Positions 21,428-24,954 of a stretch of 24,954 nt of DNA are shown here, piece by piece. Both the position numbers and the translations under genes were made by a program. Within the stretch, counting starts at the first letter, position 1. Each line of letters opens with the position of its first letter. The notes beneath the pieces are model-generated. The model was not told the DNA's origin and made no database searches. It saw only the letters and a list, made by a program, of their open reading frames with translations. Source of the stretch: a virus; the IMG/VR virus record IMGVR_UViG_3300009545_000055, positions 1-24,954 of that record, one strand, 5' to 3'.

Positions 21428-21555
21428 AGCCCGCGATGGCGAACCTGTTCGTCATTTTCCACGGCTGGAACCCGGCCATCTGCGACCCGATGCCGCTCGC
21501 CGAGCTGATGCGCTGGCACGCGCTGGCGATCGAACGTCTCCCCAAGGAAGCCTGA
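21119..21555 (+). CDS. E': Tail assembly chaperone gpE+E', product of a -1 ribosomal frameshift
   Basis: Ribosomes slipping back one base at 21379-21385 join the first 89 codons of E to a second frame that runs to TGA 21553-21555, giving about 145 residues. The extension (FFTLEGAEGD on the shifted frame, later NLFVIFHGWNPAICDPMPLAELMRWHALAIERL) is the small tryptophan-rich domain expected of E'. P2 makes E+E' by the same mechanism, and a short/long chaperone pair is general in long-tailed phages. The T gene starts 2 nt after the E' stop. Confidence 0.85.
21379..21414 (+). other. -1 programmed frameshift signal (slippery heptamer plus hairpin)
   Basis: T TTT TTA at 21379-21385 is a canonical X XXY YYZ heptamer in the E frame (GAT TTT TTA). 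Five nt later GAGGGCG (21391-21397) can pair with CGCTCTC (21408-21414), 7 bp with one G-T wobble, around a 10-nt loop. Spacing of 5 nt is in the usual range for a stimulatory structure. P2 uses, as I recall, T TTT TTG at the same place. Confidence 0.85.
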
Positions 21556-21556
21556 T

Positions 21557-23887
21557 ATGGCCGATCGCAACCTCTCGATTCTGATCAAGTTCGCGGCGCT
21601 GGACAAGTTCAGCGCCCCTCTGCGCCGGATCGCCGGCGGATCGAGCGCGCTCAAGCGGACGATCGCGGAAACGCGCGGCGAGATCGGGAAGCTGGGGGCA
21701 ACGCAGGCGCGTGTCGGCAAGCTCAAGGCGCTCGAGGAGCGCTTCGGCGCCGACACCCGCGCGCTCGCCAAGGAGCGCGCGGAGATCGAGCGCCTCAAGA
21801 AGGCCATGGCATCTGCCGAGGGGTCGACCGACAACATGGCGAAGGGCCTCGCCAATGCGGAGAAAGCCGCCGAGGCGCTCGAGCGTCGCCTGCAGGTGAC
21901 GGGTAATGAGATCGGGCAGACCAGCCGCAAGCTCGAAACCGCCGGCGTCGAAGTGGCCGATCTCGCCCGGCACGAGGATCGGCTGGCGAATAGCGTGTAT
22001 GAGGCCAACCAGCGGCTGCAACAGCAGCAGGGCCATCTGGCGCGCGTCGAGAAGGCGGGTGAGCGCGCAGCCAAGCTGCAGGCGGCTGCTGGGAAGCTGG
22101 CGGCGGGCGGCGCCGCAGCGGTGGGCATTGGGGCTGTAATCGGCGGTCCTCTCTTGGCAGCGACCCGCGACGCAATGTCCTTTCAGGCGGGCTTGGCGGG
22201 GATCGCCCAGAAGGCGGGTGAAGCCGGGAAAAATATGCCCATCGAGGAGGCCCGGAAACTCGGCGATCAGTTCCTCGCGCTCTCCACACAGGTCAATCAG
22301 CTGCCCGAGGACGTCCAGAAGGGCGCGGACACGTTGCTCGGCTTCGGCGCGAGCATGGATCAGACGCGGCAGATGCTTCCTGCCGTGGGCAAGGCCGCGA
22401 CGGCAACCGGTGCGGAGTTCAATGATCTCGCCGAGGCCAGCTATGCCCTCGTTCACAATCTCGGTGTTCAGGCGAAAGATACCGAAGCCGCGCTCGGCGC
22501 GATGAACGTGGCGGGCAAAGCCGGTAAGGTCGAGCTGAAGGATATGGCGCAATATTTCCCGCAGCTGGCGGCCTCGGCCGCCGCGCTGGGGGCGAAGGGC
22601 GTCCCGGCGGCAGCTGATCTCGCTGCGGCGCTGGAAGTCGTCGGCGGTGCCAGTGGCGACGCCAGCCAGGCGGCGAACAATCTGCAAAACCTCCTCTCGA
22701 AGATCACGTCGAACGACACGGTGAAGAACTTCAAGAAGCAGGGCATCGATCTGCTCGCCGAACTGGAAAAGGCGAAGAAGGCCGGCACCAGCCCGATCGA
22801 GATGATCGCAACGCTCACCGATAAGGCGTTGAAGGGCGACATGGCGAAGCTGCCCCAGCTATTCGGGGATATGCAGGTTCAGCAGGCGCTCAGGCCGCTG
22901 ATCGCCGGCATGAAGGAATATCGGGACATCCGCGACGCGGCGAACAAGGGCGGAAAGTCGATCCAGATGGATTTCGACTTCCAGATGAAAAATAATCCCG
23001 AGCAGATGATGAAAGCTGCCGAGGTTGCCTTCGCCAAGCTCAGGATTGTCGTGGGGACCGAGCTGATCCCTTTGATGACGCGGGGAGCGCTCGAGGTCGC
23101 GGCCTTCGCCAATAAGTTCACCGGCTTTGCCCGCGCGCACCCTACTCTCATTCGAACCGTTGCTGTGCTTGGGGGATTGCTCACCGTAGTGGGCGGGCTG
23201 GCGATCGGTATGAGCGCGATGTTGATACCGCTGGCTGCAATGGTCCCGCTCGCAGCCGGCTTGGGTATCGGATTCCTCCCGCTCGTTGCGATTGTTGCGG
23301 CGGTCTCAGCCGGCATCGTGGCCCTGATAGCGGCGGGCGTCTATCTCTACACGCATTGGGATGCGATCGTCGCCAAACTGAAGACTTTGTGGTCCGGCTT
23401 GCCTGCGTGGCTGCGAACGATCGGAGTCGCGATGATGGACGGCCTGCTTAACGCGCTCGTGCCTGGCCGACTGATCGCGCGCATAGCATCGCTCGGGTTG
23501 GCAGCGGTGAACACTTTCAAGCGCGTGCTCGGCATCCATTCGCCCAGCCGCGTCTTCATGCAGCTCGGCGGCTTTATGACCGAGGGCCTAGCGCACGGCA
23601 TTGACGGGGGCGGGCGATCGGCGGTGCGATCGATCCAGCGTGTCGCGACGGGTGTGACGACGGCTGCGGTCGCGGCCATCGCTCCCATGGGGCCGGTCGC
23701 GGCCCGTGCCCCTGATCGGGGGTCGAACATGCCGGTTGCCAGTGCGGCCTCCGCGCCGGCGCCGGTCACCCTCCATTACCACGCCGCGCCGGGTGAAGAT
23801 CACCGTGTCGCCGCTCGAAAAATGTGGGAGGAGATCAAGCGCCTGCAGGCGGCCGAGGCGCGCAGCACCTATCGGGATGACGACTGA
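21557..23887 (+). CDS. T: Tail tape measure protein (P2 gpT family)
   Basis: The 776-residue protein sets tail length and helps DNA entry. It begins with a long coiled-coil region (residues 30-200, heptads rich in Leu/Glu/Lys). A TMP core domain follows (FQAGLAGIAQKAGEAGKNM near 212, LVHNLGVQAKDTEAALGAMNVAGKAGKVELKDMAQYFPQ, split near 300-330). A hydrophobic segment of several helices (about 530-600) and the HSPSRVFMQLGGFMTEGLAHGI motif near 660, typical of this family, come next. The length is close to P2 gpT (815). The start is 2 nt after the E' stop. Confidence 0.95.
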   Translation: MADRNLSILIKFAALDKFSAPLRRIAGGSSALKRTIAETRGEIGKLGATQARVGKLKALEERFGADTRALAKERAEIERLKKAMASAEGSTDNMAKGLANAEKAAEALERRLQVTGNEIGQTSRKLETAGVEVADLARHEDRLANSVYEANQRLQQQQGHLARVEKAGERAAKLQAAAGKLAAGGAAAVGIGAVIGGPLLAATRDAMSFQAGLAGIAQKAGEAGKNMPIEEARKLGDQFLALSTQVNQLPEDVQKGADTLLGFGASMDQTRQMLPAVGKAATATGAEFNDLAEASYALVHNLGVQAKDTEAALGAMNVAGKAGKVELKDMAQYFPQLAASAAALGAKGVPAAADLAAALEVVGGASGDASQAANNLQNLLSKITSNDTVKNFKKQGIDLLAELEKAKKAGTSPIEMIATLTDKALKGDMAKLPQLFGDMQVQQALRPLIAGMKEYRDIRDAANKGGKSIQMDFDFQMKNNPEQMMKAAEVAFAKLRIVVGTELIPLMTRGALEVAAFANKFTGFARAHPTLIRTVAVLGGLLTVVGGLAIGMSAMLIPLAAMVPLAAGLGIGFLPLVAIVAAVSAGIVALIAAGVYLYTHWDAIVAKLKTLWSGLPAWLRTIGVAMMDGLLNALVPGRLIARIASLGLAAVNTFKRVLGIHSPSRVFMQLGGFMTEGLAHGIDGGGRSAVRSIQRVATGVTTAAVAAIAPMGPVAARAPDRGSNMPVASAASAPAPVTLHYHAAPGEDHRVAARKMWEEIKRLQAAEARSTYRDDD

Positions 23888-24264
23888 TGCTGGCCGCCCT
23901 CGGTCTCTTCGTCTTCGACATGGGTACGCTGCCCTATGACGAACTGCGCCGGCGCTCCGAATGGCGACACGCGACAGCCGCCCGCGTCGGCGCGCGCCCT
24001 GCCAGCCAATATGTCGGCCCCGGCGAGGATGCCATTTCGGTCTCCGGCCTGCTCGTGCCGGAGCTTGCCGGCTCGCAGTCTGCGATCGAGCTGATCCGCA
24101 CCATGGCCGACGCCGGCGAAGCGTGGCCGCTCATCGATGGCGAGGGTCGGGTCTTCGGCCTCTATGTCATTCGCGGGCTGGACGAGCGGCAGGGTGCCTT
24201 CATCGCCACCGGCCTTCCACGCCGCGTCGAGTTCACCCTCGATCTCGAGCGGATCGACGGATGA
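23887..24264 (+). CDS. U: Tail protein U (P2 gpU family)
   Basis: The 125-residue protein begins MLAALGLFVFDMGTLPYDELRRRSEW. It has VGARPASQYVGPGEDAISVSGLLVPELAG, both hallmarks of gpU, a tail-tube end protein needed for the hub. It is coupled to T (stop/start overlap by one base) and to D (ATGA overlap). The length is close to the P2 protein (about 159 residues, slightly shorter here). Confidence 0.94.
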   Translation: MLAALGLFVFDMGTLPYDELRRRSEWRHATAARVGARPASQYVGPGEDAISVSGLLVPELAGSQSAIELIRTMADAGEAWPLIDGEGRVFGLYVIRGLDERQGAFIATGLPRRVEFTLDLERIDG

Positions 24265-24954
24265 GCGGCGTCGCCAATAGGGCGAAGATCGTGCTGTCGG
24301 TCGATGGCGCCGATCTGGCGGCGAAGCTCGACCCGCGCCTGCTGTCCTTCTCGCTGACGGAAAAGCGCGCCGGCGAGGCCGACGAGTTTACCCTGCAGGT
24401 CCATAATTTCGACGGCAAGCTCGCGTTCCCGCCCAAAGGCGCGATCGTGAAGATCGCGCTCGGCTGGGCGTCAGGCGCGGACGTGATGGTCGGCATGATC
24501 GACAAGGGCAGCTTCAAGGTGGACGAGCGCGAGTTTTCGGGACCGCCGAATGTCTTCCAGCTGCGCGGACGGTCGGCCGACTTCACCAGCTCGATCCGCG
24601 TGCGAAAGGACGAGGCGCATCTCGACACGACGCTCGGCGCGGTCGTCAGCAAGGTCGCGGCCCGCAACGGCCTCGCACCCAGCATCGACCCGACGCTCGC
24701 GACGATCGCGATCCCGGCGCTGGGGCAGACGGCAAAGAGCGACATGGCGCTCGTGCGCGAGCTGGGCCGGCGTTACGACGCGCGCGCGACCGTGAAGGCT
24801 GGCAAGCTGATCTTCGCGCCGATCGGCGCCGCGACGACATCGAGCGGCAAGGTAATCGCGGGCGCGACGTTGGCCCTTGCCGCCAACGATACCTATCGAC
24901 TTACCGATGCCAGCCGGGACGCCTATGATGGCGTGTCGGCCGCCTGGCACGATA
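24261..24954 (+). CDS. D: Tail protein D, late control protein (P2 gpD family), cut at the window end
   Basis: gpD is the baseplate hub protein on which the spike sits; P2 gene D mutants gave the name late control. The 231 visible residues open MSGVANRAKIVLSVDGADLAA. They contain LLSFSLTEKRAGEADEFTLQVHN, a GPPNVFQLRGRSADFTSSIR segment near 95, and GRRYDARATVKAGKLIFAPIG near 175, as in the family. P2 gpD is about 387 residues, so roughly 40 percent is missing beyond the window. The ogr activator gene lies after D in P2, so it may be just outside. Confidence 0.94.
   Translation, partial: MSGVANRAKIVLSVDGADLAAKLDPRLLSFSLTEKRAGEADEFTLQVHNFDGKLAFPPKGAIVKIALGWASGADVMVGMIDKGSFKVDEREFSGPPNVFQLRGRSADFTSSIRVRKDEAHLDTTLGAVVSKVAARNGLAPSIDPTLATIAIPALGQTAKSDMALVRELGRRYDARATVKAGKLIFAPIGAATTSSGKVIAGATLALAANDTYRLTDASRDAYDGVSAAWHD

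Overview
The window is the structural half of a P2-type (Peduovirus-like) temperate phage, most likely a prophage, in a high-GC Gram-negative bacterium. The protein flavour and codon use suggest an alphaproteobacterium, possibly a sphingomonad; that host guess is inference. There are no tRNA, rRNA, CRISPR, integrase, repressor or replication genes, so both att sites and the early genes lie outside.

Layout. (1) 1-1920: a weakly coding stretch with a possible 3' end of an upstream gene, two small hypothetical ORFs, a sequence resembling the P2 cohesive end (cos) near 657-668, and a secreted-protein gene (1183-1920) convergent with the portal gene. (2) 1910-4748, minus strand: portal (Q) and large terminase (P), read leftward as in P2. 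(3) 4931-11100, plus strand: scaffold/protease O, capsid N, small terminase M, head completion L, tail X, then lysis (holin, GH108 endolysin, Rz with an embedded Rz1), then R and S. (4) 11097-11699, minus strand: an AT-richer membrane-protein gene inserted between modules. (5) 11843-16956: baseplate J, tail I, tail fibre H, a fibre-like protein with an SGNH esterase triad, and a lectin-like protein. (6) 17024-18202: a second AT-richer membrane-protein gene. (7) 18309-24954: spike V, an uncatalogued 40-residue membrane peptide, baseplate W, sheath FI, tube FII, E with a -1 frameshift extension E', tape measure T, U, and D, which is cut by the window end.

How it works together. Q, P, O, N, M and L build and fill the head. 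X, R, S, J, I, V, W, FI, FII, E/E', T, U and D build a contractile tail. H and the two following proteins probably form the host-recognition tip. The lysis genes release progeny.

Most notable. The four late operons headed by P, O, J and V each carry a copy of GTTGTAAGCG-(~8-10 nt)-CACAA, starting 69-70 nt upstream of the start codon and pointing toward the gene. This looks like the late-activator (Ogr/Delta-type) box of this phage and ties the leftward and rightward operons into one regulon. The order J-I-H...V-W-FI differs from P2 (V-W-J-I-H-G...FI), and each displaced block has its own box. The terminase gene has no stop before the portal start and reads 73 codons into the portal gene out of frame, as if one base of a TAATG stop/start were lost.
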